Origin: Sycon ciliatum
Lineage: Eukaryota; Porifera; Calcarea; Leucosolenida; Sycettidae
Reading direction: 5' to 3'
Assembly: GCF_964019385.1 (NCBI RefSeq)
Contig: NC_088654.1
Location: forward strand, 22,638,137 to 22,702,136
Length of the DNA: 64,000 nt
In this document: one piece after another, positions 30,641 to 44,110 of the stretch
How positions within the stretch are numbered: the first letter of the stretch is position 1
Layout of the letters: each line of letters starts with the position of its first letter
Notes under the pieces: generated by a model
What the model was told of the DNA's origin: nothing
Seen by the model: the letters and a program-made list of their open reading frames with translations, nothing else
Database searches by the model: none
Made by a program: the position numbers and the translations under genes

Positions 30641-33295
30641 AGTGTCAAATTTTCTGGGTCACTGCATGAAGGTACCAGCGCTCTAAAAGCAAACCAAAAT
30701 TCAAATCAATGCGACCACTGACATTACAGCTGGGTCATGTTATAGAGAGGTACATTGAAATTGAAAGGTCAGCACAAATGGTCAAAATCCGACATTTTCT
30801 CACCTTTCTGCCCGTTCGCAGCTCAGAAACAGACAATGACCATCCCCATCTCCTTGTGTAGCTGGACATAGACAAGTACACCAAGGAAAACAGCCACATT
30901 TCTCTAAAGGACTCGCCCAGGGCTGCTGAAAGCTGAAAAGTAACATATCTGACAGTTTGGGGCTTTTTACCCGTGAATCTTCACTTTGCGACTAAACTTT
31001 TCACAGCAGTGCCAAATATTCTGGGTCACTGAATGTGGGTGCCAGCGCCCTCCAAGCAAACCAAAAATCACATCAATGCGACCACTGACATTACAGCTGG
31101 GTCATGTTATAGAGAGGTACATTGAAATTCAAAGGTCAGCACAAATGGTCAAAATCCGACATTTTCTCACTTTTCTGCCCGTTCGCAGCTCAGAAACAGA
31201 CAATGACCATCCTCATCTCCTTCTGTAGCTGGACATAGACAAGTGCACCAAAAAAAGAGCCACAGTTCTCTAAACAACTCGCCCAGGGCTGCTGAAAGCT
31301 GAAAAATAACCTATCTCACAGTTTGGGGCGTTTACCCGTGAATCGTCACTTTGCGACTAAACTATTCACAGCAGTGCCAAATTTTCTGGGTCACTGAATG
31401 TGGGTGCCAGCGCCCTACAAGCAAACTAAAAATCAATTCAATGCGACCACTGACATTACAGGTGGGTCATGTTATAGAGAGGTAAATTGAAATTCAAAGG
31501 TCAGCAAAAATGGTCAAAATCCGACATTTTCCCACCTTTCCGCCCGTTTATAGCTCAGTATCAGACAATGACCATCCTCATCTACTTGTGTAGCTGGATA
31601 TAGAGAAGGGGACCAAGAAAAAGAGCCACATTTCTCTAAAGAAATCGCCCAGGGCTGCTGAAAGCTGAAAAATAACCTGTCTGACAGTTTGGGGCTATTT
31701 ACCCGTGAATCTTCTCTTTGCGACTAAACTATTCACAGCAGTGTCAAATTTTCTGGGTCACTGCATGAAGGTGCCAGCGCTCTAAAAGCAAGCCAAAATT
31801 CAAATCAATGCGACCACTGACATTACAGCTGGGTCATGTTATAGAGAGGTACATTGAAATTCAAAGGTCAGCACAAATGGTCAAAATCCGACATTTTCTC
31901 ATCTTTCTGCCCGTTCGCAGCTCAGAAACAGACAATGACCATCCCCATCTCTTTGTGTAGCTGGACGTAGACAAGTACACCAAGGAAAACGGCCACATTT
32001 CTCTAAAGGACTCGCCCAGGGCTGCTGAAAGCTGAAAAGTAACATATCTGACAGTTTGGGGCTTTTTACCCATGAATCTTCACTTTGCGACTAAACTATT
32101 CACAGCAGTGCAAAATATTCTGGGTCACTGAATGTGGGTGCCAGCGCCCTCCAAGCAAACCAAAAATCACATCAATGCGACCACTGACATTACAGCTGGG
32201 TCATGTTATAGAGAGGTACATTGAAATTCAAAGGTCAGCACAAAAGGTCAAAATCCGACATTTTCTCACCTTTCTGCCCGTTCTAAGCTCAGAAACAGAC
32301 AATGACCATCCTCATCTCCTTGTGTAGCTGGACATAGACAAGTGCACCAAGGAAAACAGCCACATTTCTCTAAAGGACTCGCCCAGGGCTGCTGAAATCT
32401 GAAAAGTAACATATCTCACAGTTTGGGGCTTTTTACCCGTGAATCTTCACTTTGCGACTAAACTTTTCACAGCAGTGCCAAATATTCTGGGTCACTGAAT
32501 GTGGGTGCCAGCACCCTACAAGCAAACCAAAAATCAATTCAATGCGACCACTGACAGTACAGCTGGGTCATGTTATAGAGAGGTACATTGAAATTCAAAG
32601 GTCAGCACAAATGGTCAAAATCCCACATTTTCTCTCCTTTCTGCCCGTTCGCAGCTCAGAAAATGACAATGACCACCCTCATCTCCTTGTGTAGATGGAC
32701 ATAGACAAGTGCACCAAGAAAAACAGCCACCTTTCTCTAAAGAACTCGCCCAGGGCTGCTGAAAGCTGAAAAATAACCTATCTGACAGTTTGGGGCTTTT
32801 TACCCGTGAATATTCACTTTCCGACTAAACTATTCACAGCAGTGCCAAATTTTCTGGGTCACTGAATGTGGGTGCCAGCGCCTTCCAAGCAAACCAAAAA
32901 TCAAATCAATGCGACCACTGACATCACAGCTGGGGCATGTTATAAAGAGGTACATTGAAATTCAAAGGTCAGCACAAATGGTCAAAATTCAACATTTTCT
33001 CACCTTTCCGCTCGTTCGAAGCTCAGAAAATGACAATGACCACCCTCATCTACTTGTGTAGCTGGACATAGACAAGTGCACCAAGAAATACAGCCACATT
33101 TCTCTAAACAACTTGCCCAGGGCTGCTGAAAGCTGAAAAATAACCTATCTGACAATTTGGGACTTTTTACCCGTGAATCTTCACTCTGCGCCTCTGTGGG
33201 TGCCAGCGGCCTACAAGCAAACAAAAAATGAAATCAATACCACCACTCACATTACAGCTGGGTCATGTTATAGAGAGATGCATTAAAATTGACAG
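30641..33295 (+). repeat. Satellite array, intermediate subfamily
   Basis: About seven units of about 366 bp, alike among themselves but distinct from the main array (gagaggtacattgaaattca, cgttcgcagctcagaaacag, gtgtagctggacatagacaa, ttttacccgtgaatcttcac). All are in the same orientation. An 80-codon plus-strand frame recurs in several units (30986, 32085, 32452) because the period is divisible by three; it is not considered a gene. Confidence 0.93.
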
Positions 33296-33460
33296 GTGGT
33301 GAAATATCAAACTATGTCCACTGGGAGCAAATACAAATTGCAATTTCAAATTTGGACTTCACGGAGAATTTCAAAGTTTTTAGGAAATTAGAGGCCACAT
33401 GCCACGTACTGCTCTTTTCTCTCCGAAACTCAACACTTGCAAGCCAGATATGAAAGAAAG

Positions 33461-33466
33461 AAAAAA
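33461..33466 (-). terminator. Pol III-type T6 terminator after the tRNA-like sequence
   Basis: A run of six T on the minus strand, seven bases past the 3' end of the tRNA-like fold. Confidence 0.45.
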
Positions 33467-33472
33467 TCATCA

Positions 33473-33547
33473 GTCACACCACCAGGACTCGAACCAGGGA
33501 CCTTGCTATTCGCGAGCAATGCTCTAACCAACTGAGCTACAGTATGA
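33473..33547 (-). tRNA. tRNA-like gene or tRNA-derived SINE head (anticodon-position CGA)
   Basis: The minus strand shows A-box-like TAGCTCAGTTGG and B-box-like GGTTCGAGTCC, an acceptor stem TCATACT pairing with GGTGTGA (with wobbles), a perfect anticodon stem TTGCT/AGCAA and T-loop TTCGAGT. The 7-nt anticodon loop CGCGAAT has CGA at positions 34-36 but G instead of the invariant U at 33, the T-stem has one mismatch, and one extra base follows the acceptor stem. Six T follow at 33466-33461, a Pol III terminator. A serine identity would need a long variable arm, which is absent. Probably a tRNA-derived pseudogene or SINE head rather than a working tRNA. Confidence 0.55.
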
Positions 33548-36500
33548 CTCTTATCCACAGTGATGGTAAATCTATCCTTCTTCGATCAATTCATATCTGG
33601 CTTGCATCATGCTGGCAACTCACACCAATCAAGAGGGCCCTCGGCCATTCGCTTGATATCATGGGGAGCGCATCAAACTATGTCCACTGCGAGCAAATAC
33701 AAATTGCAATTTCAAATTTGGACTTCACGGAGAATTTCAAAGTTTTTAGGAAATTAGAGGCCACATGCCACGTACTGCTCTTTTCTCTCCGAAACTCAAC
33801 ACTTGCAAGCCAGATATGAAAGAAAGAAAAAATCATCAGTCACACCACCAGGACTCGAACCATTGCTCGCGAATAGCAAGGTCCCTGGTTCGAGTCCTGG
33901 TGGTGTGACTGATGATTTTTTCTTTCTTTCATATCTGGCTTGCAAGTGTTGAGTTTCGGAGAGAAAAGAGCAGTAGGTGGTGAAATATGGTCAAAATTTG
34001 ACAATTTCTCACCTTTCTTCCCATTTCAAGCTCAGAACTTGAATAATGACCATCCTGATCCTGTTTTATAGCTGGACATAGGGAGGTGCACCTAGAAAAA
34101 AGCCACATTTCTCTAAACAACTCGCCCAGGGCTGCTGAAAGCTGAAAATAACCTATCTCCAAGTTTGGGGCTTGTCGCCGTGAATCTTCACTTTGCGACT
34201 AAGGTATTCACAGCAGTGCCAAAATTCCTAAGTCATTGAATGTGGGTGTCAGCGGCCTACAAGCAAACAAGAAATGAAATCAATACGACCACTCACATTA
34301 CAGCTGGGTCATGTTATAGAGATGTGCATCAAAATTGACAGGTGGTCAAATATGGACAAAATTCGGCAATTACTCACCTTTCTTCCCGTTTCAAGTTCAA
34401 AACTTGAATGACAGTCCTGATCCTGTTTTATAGCTGGACATAGGGAGGTGCACATAGAAAAAAAGCCACATTTCTCTAAACAACTCGCCCAGGGCTGCTG
34501 AAAGCTGAAAATAACCTATCTCCAAGTTTGGGGCTTGTCGCCGTGAATCTTCACTTTGCGACTAAGGTATTCACAGCAGTGCCAAATTTTCTAGGTCATT
34601 GTATGTGGGTGCCAGCGGCCTACAAGCAAACAAAAAATGAAATCAATACCGACACTCACATTACAGCTGGGTCATGTTATAGAGAGATGCATTTAAATTG
34701 ACAGGTGGTCAAAAATGGTTAAAATTAGACAATTTCTCACCTTTCTTCCCGTTTCAAGCTCAAAACTTGAATAATGACCATCCTGATCCTGTTTTATAGC
34801 TGGACATAGGGAGGTGCACCTAGAAAAAAAGCCACGTTTCTCTAAACAACTTGCCCAGGGCTGCTGAAAGCTGAAAATAACCTATCTCCAAGTTCGGGGC
34901 TTGTCGCCGTGAATCTTCACTTTGCGACTAAAGTATTCACAGCAGTGCCAAAATGTCTTGCTCATTAAATGTGGGTGCCAGCGGCCTACAATCAAACAAA
35001 CAATGAAATCAATACGACCACTCACATTACAGCTGGGTCACGTTATAGGGAGATGCATTAAAATTGACTGGTGGTCAAATATGGTCAAAATTTGACAATT
35101 TCTCACCTTTCTTCCCGTTTCAAGCTCAGAACATAAATAGTGACCATCCTGATCCTGTTTTATAGCTGGATATAGGGAGGTGCACCAAGAAAAAAAGCCA
35201 CATTTCTTCAAACAACTCCCCCAGGGCTGCTGAAAGCTGAAAATAACCTATCTCCAAGTTTGGGGCTTGTCGCCGTGAATCTTCACTTTGCGACTAAAGT
35301 ATTCACAGCAGTGCCAAAAGTCCTAGATCATTGAATGTGGGTGGCAGCGGCCTACATGCAAACAAAAAATGAAATCAGTACCACAACTCACATTACAGCT
35401 GGGTCATGTTATAGAGAGATGCATTAAATTTGCCAGGTGGTCAAATATGGTCAAAATTTGACAATTTCTCACCTTTCTTCCCGTTTCAAGCTCATTACCT
35501 GAATAATGATCATCCTGATCCTGTTTTATAGCTGGACATAGGGAGTTGTACCAAGAAAAAAAGCCACGTTTCTTTAAACAACTCGCCCAGGGCTGCTGAA
35601 AGCTGGAAATAACATATTTCCAAGTTTGAGGCTTGTCGCCGTGAATCTTCACTTTGCGACTAAAGTATTCACCGCTGTGCCAAAGTTTCTAGGTCATTAA
35701 ATGTGGGTGCCAGCGGCCTACAAGCAAACAAAAAATGAAATCAATACGACCACTCACATTACAACTGGGTCAGTTTATAAAGAGATGCATTAGAATTGAC
35801 AGGTGGTCAATTATGGTCAAAATTTGACAATTTCACACCTTTTCTCCCCTTTGATGCTCAGCACCTGAACAATGACCAACCTGATCCTGTTTTATAGCTG
35901 GAAATAGGGAGATGCACCAAGGAAAAAAGCCACATATCTCTAAACAACTCACCCAGGGCTGCTGAAAGCTGAAAATAACCTACCTCCAAGTTTAGGGCTT
36001 GTAGCCGTGAATCTTCATTTTGCGACTAAAGTATTCACAGCAGTGCCAAAGTTTCTAGGTCATTGAATGTGGGTGCCAGCGGCCTACAAGCAAACAAAAA
36101 ATGAAATCAATACGACACCTCATATTACAGCTGGGTCACGTTATAGGGAGATGCATTAAAATGGACAGGTGGTCAAATATGGTCAAAATTTCACAATTTC
36201 TCACCATTATTCCCGTTTGAAGCTCAGAAGGTGCACCTAGAAAAAAGCCACATTTCTCTTAACAACTCGCCCAGGGCTGCTGAAAGCTGAAAATAACCTA
36301 TCTCCAAGTTTGGGGCTTGTCGCCGTGAATCTTCACTTTGCGACAAAAGTATTTACAGCAGTGCCAAACTTTCTAGATCATTGAATGTGGGTGCCAGCGG
36401 CCTACAAGCATGCAAAAAATGAAAATCAATACGACCACTCACATTACAGCTGGGTCGTGTTATAGGGAGATGCATTAAAATTGACAGGTGGTCAAATATG

Positions 36501-39500
36501 GTCAAAATTAGACAATTTCTCACCTTTCTTCCTGTTTGAAGCTCAGAACTTGAATAATGACCATCCTGATCCTGTTTTATAGCTGGACATAGGGAGGTGC
36601 ACCTAGAAAAAAGCCACATTTCTCTAAACAACTCGCCCAGGGCTGCTGAAAGCTGAAAATATCCTATCTCCAAGTTTGGGGCTTATCGCCGTGAATCTTC
36701 ACTTTGCGACTAAAGTATTCACAGCAGTGCCAAAATTTCTGTTTTTTAGCTGGACATAGGGAGGTGCACCTAGAAAAAAAGCCACATTTCTCTAAACAAC
36801 TCGCCCAGGGCTGCTGAAAGCTGAAAATAGCCTATCTCCAAGTTTGGGGCTTGTCGCCGTGAATCTTCACTTTGCGACTAAAGTATTCACAGCAGTGCCA
36901 AAATTTCTAGGTCATTGAATGACTATGTGGGTGCCAGCGGCCTACAAGCAAACAAAAAATGAGATCAATACGACCACTCACATTACAGCTTGGTCAAGTT
37001 ATAGAGAGATGCATTAAAATTGGCAAGTGGTTAAATATGGTCAAAATTTGAAAATTTCTCACCTTTCTTCCCGTTTCAAGCTCAGAACTTGAATAATGAC
37101 CATCCTGATCCTGTTTTATAGCTCGATATAGGGAGGTGCACCAAGAAAAAAAGCCACATTTCTCTAAACAACTCGCCCAGGGCTGCTGAAAGCTGAAAAT
37201 AACCTATCTCCAAGTTTGGGGCGACTAAAGTATTCACAGCAGTGCCAAAATTTCTAGGTCATTTAATGTGAGTGCCAGCGGCCTACAAGCAAACAAAAAA
37301 TGAAATCAATCCGACCACTCACATCACAGCTGGGTCATGTTATAGGGAGATGCATTAAAATTGACAAGTGGTCAAATATGGTCAAAATTTGACAACTTCT
37401 CACCTTTCTTCCCGTTTGAAGCTCAGAACAAAAGTAATGACCATCCTGATCCTGTTTAATAGCTGGAGATAGGGAGGTGCACCAAGAGAAAAGCCACATT
37501 TCTCTAAACAACTCGCCCAGGGCTGCTGAAAGCTGAAAATAACCTATCTCCAAGTTTGGGGCTTGTCGCCGTGAATCTTCACTTTGCGACAAAAGTATTT
37601 ACAGCAGTGCCAAACTTTCTAGATCATTGAATGTGGGTGCCAGCGGCCTACAAGCATGCAAAAAATGAAATCAATACGACCACTCACATTACAGCTGGGT
37701 CGTGTTATAGGGAGATGCATTAAAATTGACAGGTGGTCAAATATGGTCAAAATTTGACAATTTCTCACCTTTCTTCCCGTTTCAAGCTCAGAACTTGAAT
37801 ATTGACCATCCTGATCCTGTTTTATAGCTGGACATAGGGAGGTGCACCTAGAAAAAAAGCCACGTTTCTCTAAACAACTCGCCCAGGGCTGCTGAAAGCT
37901 GAAAATAACCTATCTCGAAGTTTGGGGCTTGTCGCCGTGAATCGTCACTTTGCGAATAAAGTAAGCAGTGCCAAAATGTCTTGCTCATTAAATGTGGGTG
38001 CCAGAGGCCTACAAGCAAACAAACAATGAAATCAATACGACCACTCACATTACAGCTGGGTCACGTTATAGGGAGATGCATTAAAATTGACTGGTGGTCA
38101 AATATGGTCAAATTTGACAATTTCTCACCTTTCTTCCCGTTTGAAGCTCAGAACATAAATAATGACCTTCCTGATCCTGTTCAATAGCTGGTAATAGGGA
38201 GGTGCATTAAGAAAAAAGCCACATTTCTGTAAACAACTCGCCCAGGGCTGCTGAAAGCTGAAAATAACCTATCTCCAAGTTTGGGGCTTGTCGCCGTGAA
38301 TCTTCACTTTGCGACTAAAGTATTCACAGCAGTGCCAAAATTTCTAGGTCATTATAATGTGGGTGCCAGCGGCCAACAAGCAAACAAAAAATGAAATCAA
38401 TACGACCATTCACATTACCGCTGGGTCATGTTATAGAGAGATGCATTAAAATTGACAGGTGGTCAAATATGGTCAAAATTTGACAATTCCTCACCTTTCT
38501 TCCCGTTTGAAGCTCAGAACTTGAATAATTACCATTCTGATACTGTTTTATACCTGGACATCGGGAGGTGCACCTAGAGAAAAAGCCACATTTCGCTAAA
38601 CAACTCGCCCAGGGCTGCTGAAAGCTGAAAATAACCTATCTCCAAGTTTGGGGCTTGTCGCCGTGAATCTTCACTTTGCGACTAAAGTATTCACAGCAGT
38701 GCCAAAATTTCGACGTCATTGAATGTGGTTGCCAGCGGCCTACAAGCAAACAAAAAATGAGATCAATACGACCACTCACATTACAGCTGGGTCATGTTCT
38801 AGAGAGATGCATTAAAATTGACAAGTTTTCAAATGTGGTCAAAATTTGACAATTTCTCACCTTTCTTCCCGTTTCAAGCTCAGAACCTGAATATTGACCA
38901 TCCTGATCCTGTTTTATAGCCGGACATAGGGAGGTGGACCTAGAAAAAAAGCCACATTTCTCTAAGCAACTCGCCCAGGGCTGCTGAAAGCTGAAAATAA
39001 CCTATCTCCAAGTTTGGGGCTTGTCGCTGTGAATCTTCACTTTGCGACTAAAGTATTCACAGCAGTGCCAAAATTTCTAGGTCATTGAATGTGGGTGCCA
39101 GCGGCCTACAAGCAAACAAAAAATGAGATCAATAGGACCACTTACATTACAGCTGGGTCATGTTATAGAGAGATGCATTAAAATTGACAAGTTATCAAAT
39201 ATGGCCAAAATTTCCCACCTTTGTTCCCGTTCCAAGCTCAAAACTTGAATACTGACCATCCTGATCCTGTTTTATAGCTGGACATAGGGAGGTGCACCTA
39301 GAAAAAAAGCCACATTTCTCGAAACAACTCGCCCAGGGCTGCTGAAAGCTGAAAATAACCTATCTCGAAGTTTGGGGCTTGTCGCCGTGAATCTTCACTT
39401 TGCGACTAAAGTATTCACAGCAGTGCCAACATTTCTAAGGTATTGTATGTAGGTGTCAGCGGCCTACAAGCAAACAAAAAATGAAATCAATACGAACTCT

Positions 39501-39725
39501 CGCATTACAGCTGGGTCATGTTATAGAGAGATGCATTAAAATTGACAGGTGGTCAAATATGGTCAAAATTGGACAATTTCTCACCTTTCTTCCCGTTTGA
39601 AGCTCAGAACATAAATAATGACCATCCTGGTCCTCTTTATTAGCTGGACAAAGGGAGCTGCACCAAGGAAAAAAGCCACATATCTCTAAACAACTCGCCC
39701 AGGGCTGCTGAAAGCTGAAAATAAC

Positions 39726-42700
39726 CTATCTCGAAGTTTGGGGCTTGTCGCCGTGAATCTTCACTTTGCGACTAAAGTATTCACAGCAGTGATAAAATTT
39801 CTAGGTCATTGAATGTGGGTGCCAGTGGCCTACAAGAAAACAAAAATGAAATCAATACGAGCACTCACATTACAGCTAGGTCATGTTATAGAGAGATGCT
39901 TTAAAATTGACAAGTTATCAAATATGGCCAAAATTTGACAATTTCTCACCTTTCCTCCTGTTTGAAGCCTCTAACATAAATAATGACCATCCTGATCCTG
40001 TTTGATAGCTGAACATAAAGAGGTGCACCGAGAACAAAAGCCACATTTCTCTAAACAACTCGCCCAGGGCTGCTGAAAGCTGAAAATAATCTATCTCCAA
40101 GTTTGGGGCCTGTCGCCGTGAATCTTCACTTTGCGACTAAAGTATTCACAGCATGGCCAAAATTTCTAGGGCATTGTATGTTGGTGCCAGCAGCCTACAA
40201 GCAAACAAAAAATGAAATCAATACGACCACTCACATTACAGCTGGATCGTGTTATAGAGAGATGCATTAAAATTGACAAGTGGTCAAATATGGTCAAAAT
40301 TTGACAATTTCTCACCTTTCTTCCCGTTTCAAGCTCAGAACATAAATAATGCCCATCCTGCTCCTGTTTAATAGCTGGACATAGGGAGGTGCACAAAGGA
40401 AAAAAGCCACATTTCTCTAAACAACTCGCCCAGGGCTGCTGAAAGCTGAAAATAACCTATCTCCAAGTTTGGGGCTTGTCGCCGTGAATCTTCACTTTGC
40501 GACTAAAATATTCACAGCACTGCCAAAATTTCTAGGTCATTGAATGTGGGTGCCAGCGGCCTACAAGCAAACAAAAAATGAAATCAATACCACTACTCAC
40601 ATTACAGCTGGGTCATGTTATAGGGAGATGCATTAAAATTGACAAGTGCTCAAATATGGTCAAAATTAGACAATTTCTCACCTTTCTTCCCGTTTCAAGC
40701 TCAGGACATAAGTAATGACCATCCTAGTCCTGTTTATTAGCTGGACATAGGGAGGTGCACCAAGAAAAAGCCACATTTCTCTAAACAACTCGCCCAGGGC
40801 TGCTGAAAGCTGAAAATAACCTATCTCCAAGTTTGGGGCTTGTCGCCGTGAATCTTCACTTTGCGACTAAATTATTCACAGCAGTGCCAAAATTTCTACG
40901 TCATTGAATGTGCGTGCCAGCGGCCTACAAGGAAAAAAAAAATGAAATCAATACGACCACTCACATTACAGCGTGGTCATGTTATAGAGAGATGCATTAA
41001 AATTGACAGGTGGTCAAATATGATGTAAAATTAGACAATTTCTCACCTTTCTTCCTGTTTGAAGCTCAGCACTTGAATAATGACCATTCTGATCCTGTTT
41101 TATAGCTGGACATAGCGAGATGCACCTAGAAAAAAAGCCACATTTCTCTAAACAACTCGCCCAGGGCTGCTGAAAGCTGAAAATAACCTATCTCGAAGTT
41201 TGGGGCTTGTCGCCGTGAATCTTCACTTTGCGACTAAAGTATTCACAGCAGTGATAAAATTTCTAGGTCATTGAATGTGGGTGCCAGCGGCCTACAAGAA
41301 AACAAAAATGAAATCAATACGACCACTCACATTACAGCTAGGTCATGTTATAGAGAGATGCTTTAAAATTGACAAGTTATCAAATATGGCCAAAATTTGA
41401 CAATTTCTCACCTTTCCTCCTGTTTGAAGCCTCTAACATAAATAATGACCATCCTGATCCTGTTTGATAGCTGAACATAAAGAGGTGCACCGAGAACAAA
41501 AGCCACATTTCTCTAAACAACTCGCCCAGGGCTGCTGAAAGCTGAAAATAACCTATCTCCAAGTTTGGGGCTTGTCGCCGTGAATCTTCACTTTGCGACT
41601 AAAGTATTCACAGCATGGCCAAAATTTCTAGGGCATTGTATGTTGGTGCCAGCAGCCTACAAGCAAACAAAAAATGAAATCAATACGACCACTCACATTA
41701 CAGCTGGATCGTGTTATAGAGAGATGCATTAAAATTGACAAGTGGTCAAATATGGTCAAAATTTGACAATTTCTCACCTTTCTTCCCGTTTCAAGCTCAG
41801 AACATAAATAATGCCCATCCTGCTCCTGTTTAATAGCTGGACATAGGGAGGTGCACAAAGGAAAAAAGCCACATTTCTCTAAACAACTCGCCCAGGGCTG
41901 CTGAAAGCTGAAAATAACCTATCTCGAAGTTTGGGGCTTGTCGCCGTGAATCTTCACTTTGCGACTAAAGTATTCACAGCAGTGCCAAAATTTCTGAGTT
42001 ATTGTATGTGGGTGCCAGCGGCGTACAAGCAAACAAAAAATGAAATCAATACGACCACTCACATTACAGCTGGGTCATGTTATAGAGAGATGCATTAAAA
42101 TTGACAAGTGCTCAAATATGGTCAAAATTAGACAATTTCTCACCTTTCTTCCCGTTTCAAGCTCAGGACATAAGTAATGACCATCCTAGTCCTGTTTATT
42201 AGCTGGACATAGGGAGGTGCACCAAGAAAAAAGCCACATTTCTCTAAACAACTCGCCCAGGGCTGCTGAAAGCTGAAAATAACCTATCTCCAAGTTTGGG
42301 GCTTGTCGCCGTGAATCTTCACTTTGCGACTAAATTATTCACAGCAGTGCCAAAATTTCTACGTCATTGAATGTGCGTGCCAGCGGCCTACAAGGAAACA
42401 AAAAATGAAATCAATACGACCACTCACATTACAGCGTGGTCATGTTATAGAGAGATGCATTAAAATTGACAGGTGGTCAAATATGATGTAAAATTAGACA
42501 ATTTCTCACCTTTCTTCCTGTTTGAAGCTCAGCACTTGAATAATGACCATTCTGATCCTGTTTTGTAGCTGGACATAGCGAGATGCACCTAGAAAAAAAG
42601 CCACATTTCTCTAAACAACTCGCCCAGGGCTGCTGAAAGCTGAAAATAACCTATCTCGAAGTTTGGGGCTTGTCGCCGTGAATCTTCACTTTGCGACTAA

Positions 42701-44110
42701 AGTATTCACAGCAGTGATAAAATTTCTAGGTCATTGAATGTGGGTGCCAGCGGCCTACAAGAAAACAAAAATGAAATCAATACGACCACTCACATTACAG
42801 CTAGGTCATGTTATAGAGAGATGCTTTAAAATTGACAAGTTATCAAATATGGCCAAAATTTGACAATTTCTCACCTTTCCTCCTGTTTGAAGCCTCTAAC
42901 ATAAATAATGACCATCCTGATCCTGTTTGATAGCTGAACATAAAGAGGTGCACCGAGAACAAAAGCCACATTTCTCTAAACAACTCGCCCAGGGCTGCTG
43001 AAAGCTGAAAATAATCTATCTCCAAGTTTGGGGCTTGTCGCCGTGAATCTTCACTTTGCGACTAAAGTATTCACAGCATGGCCAAAATTTCTAGGGCATT
43101 GTATGTTGGTGCCAGCAGCCTACAAGCAAACAAAAAATGAAATCAATACGACCACTCACATTACAGCTGGATCGTGTTATAGAGAGATGCATTAAAATTG
43201 ACAAGTGGTCAAATATGGTCAAAATTTGACAATTTCTCACCTTTCTTCCCGTTTCAAGCTCAGAACATAAATAATGCCCATCCTGCTCCTGTTTAGTAGC
43301 TGGACATAGGGAGGTGCACAAAGGAAAAAAAGCCACATTTCTCTAAACAACTCGCCCAGGGCTGCTGAAAGCTGAAAATAACCTATCTCCAAGTTTGGGG
43401 CTTGTCGCCGTGAATCTTCACTTTGCGACTAAAATATTCACAGCACTGCCAAAATTTCTAGGTCATTGAATGTGGGTGCCAGCGGCCTACAAGCAAACAA
43501 AAAATGAAATCAATACCACCACTCACATTACAGCTGGGTCATGTTATAGGGAGATGCATTAAAATTGACAAGTGCTCAAATATGGTCAAAATTAGACAAT
43601 TTCTCACCTTTCTTCCCGTTTCAAGCTCAGGACATAAGTAATGACCATCCTAGTCCTGTTTATTAGCTGGACATAGGGAGGTGCACCAAGAAAAAAGCCA
43701 CATTTCTCTAAACAACTCGCCCAGGGCTGCTGAAAGCTGAAAATAACCTATCTCCAAGTTTGGGGCTTGTCGCCGTGAATCTTCACTTTGCGACTAAATT
43801 ATTCACAGCAGTGCCAAAATTTCTACGTCATTGAATGTGCGTGCCAGCGGCCTACAAGGAAACAAAAAATGAAATCAATACGACCACTCACATTACAGCG
43901 TGGTCATGTTATAGAGAGATGCATTAAAATTGACAGGTGGTCAAATATGATGTAAAATAAGACAATTTCTCACCTTTCTTCCTGTTTGAAGCTCAGCACT
44001 TGAATAATGACCATTCTGATCCTGTTTTATAGCTGGACATAGCGAGATGCACCTAGAAAAAAGCCACATTTCTCTAAACAACTCGCCCAGGGCTGCTGAA
44101 AGCTGAAAAT
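39726..44110 (+). repeat. Higher-order repeat: three copies of a four-monomer (about 1463-bp) block
   Basis: The same series of four variant monomers recurs with a step of 1462-1463 bp, for example the variant ctcctgtttgaagcctctaa at 39956, 41418 and 42881. Copies are nearly identical to each other, while neighbouring monomers within a copy differ more. The middle copy has a patch at about 41927-42040 (tctgagttattgtatg, cggcgtaca) from another monomer type, which looks like gene conversion. Confidence 0.92.

Larger units (their letters stand above)
33309..33975. mobile_element. Composite tRNA-like insertion in the satellite
   Basis: A 667-bp segment flanked by a 13-bp direct repeat (ggtggtgaaatat at 33296-33308 and 33976-33988), so it arrived by an insertion that duplicated its target. 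It contains one full copy of a tRNA-containing sequence (33309-33547), a unique spacer (33548-33671), a second truncated direct copy (33672-33862), and a third inverted partial copy. The last two make a 90-bp perfect or near-perfect hairpin (33773-33862 and 33886-33975, 23-nt loop). Confidence 0.85.
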
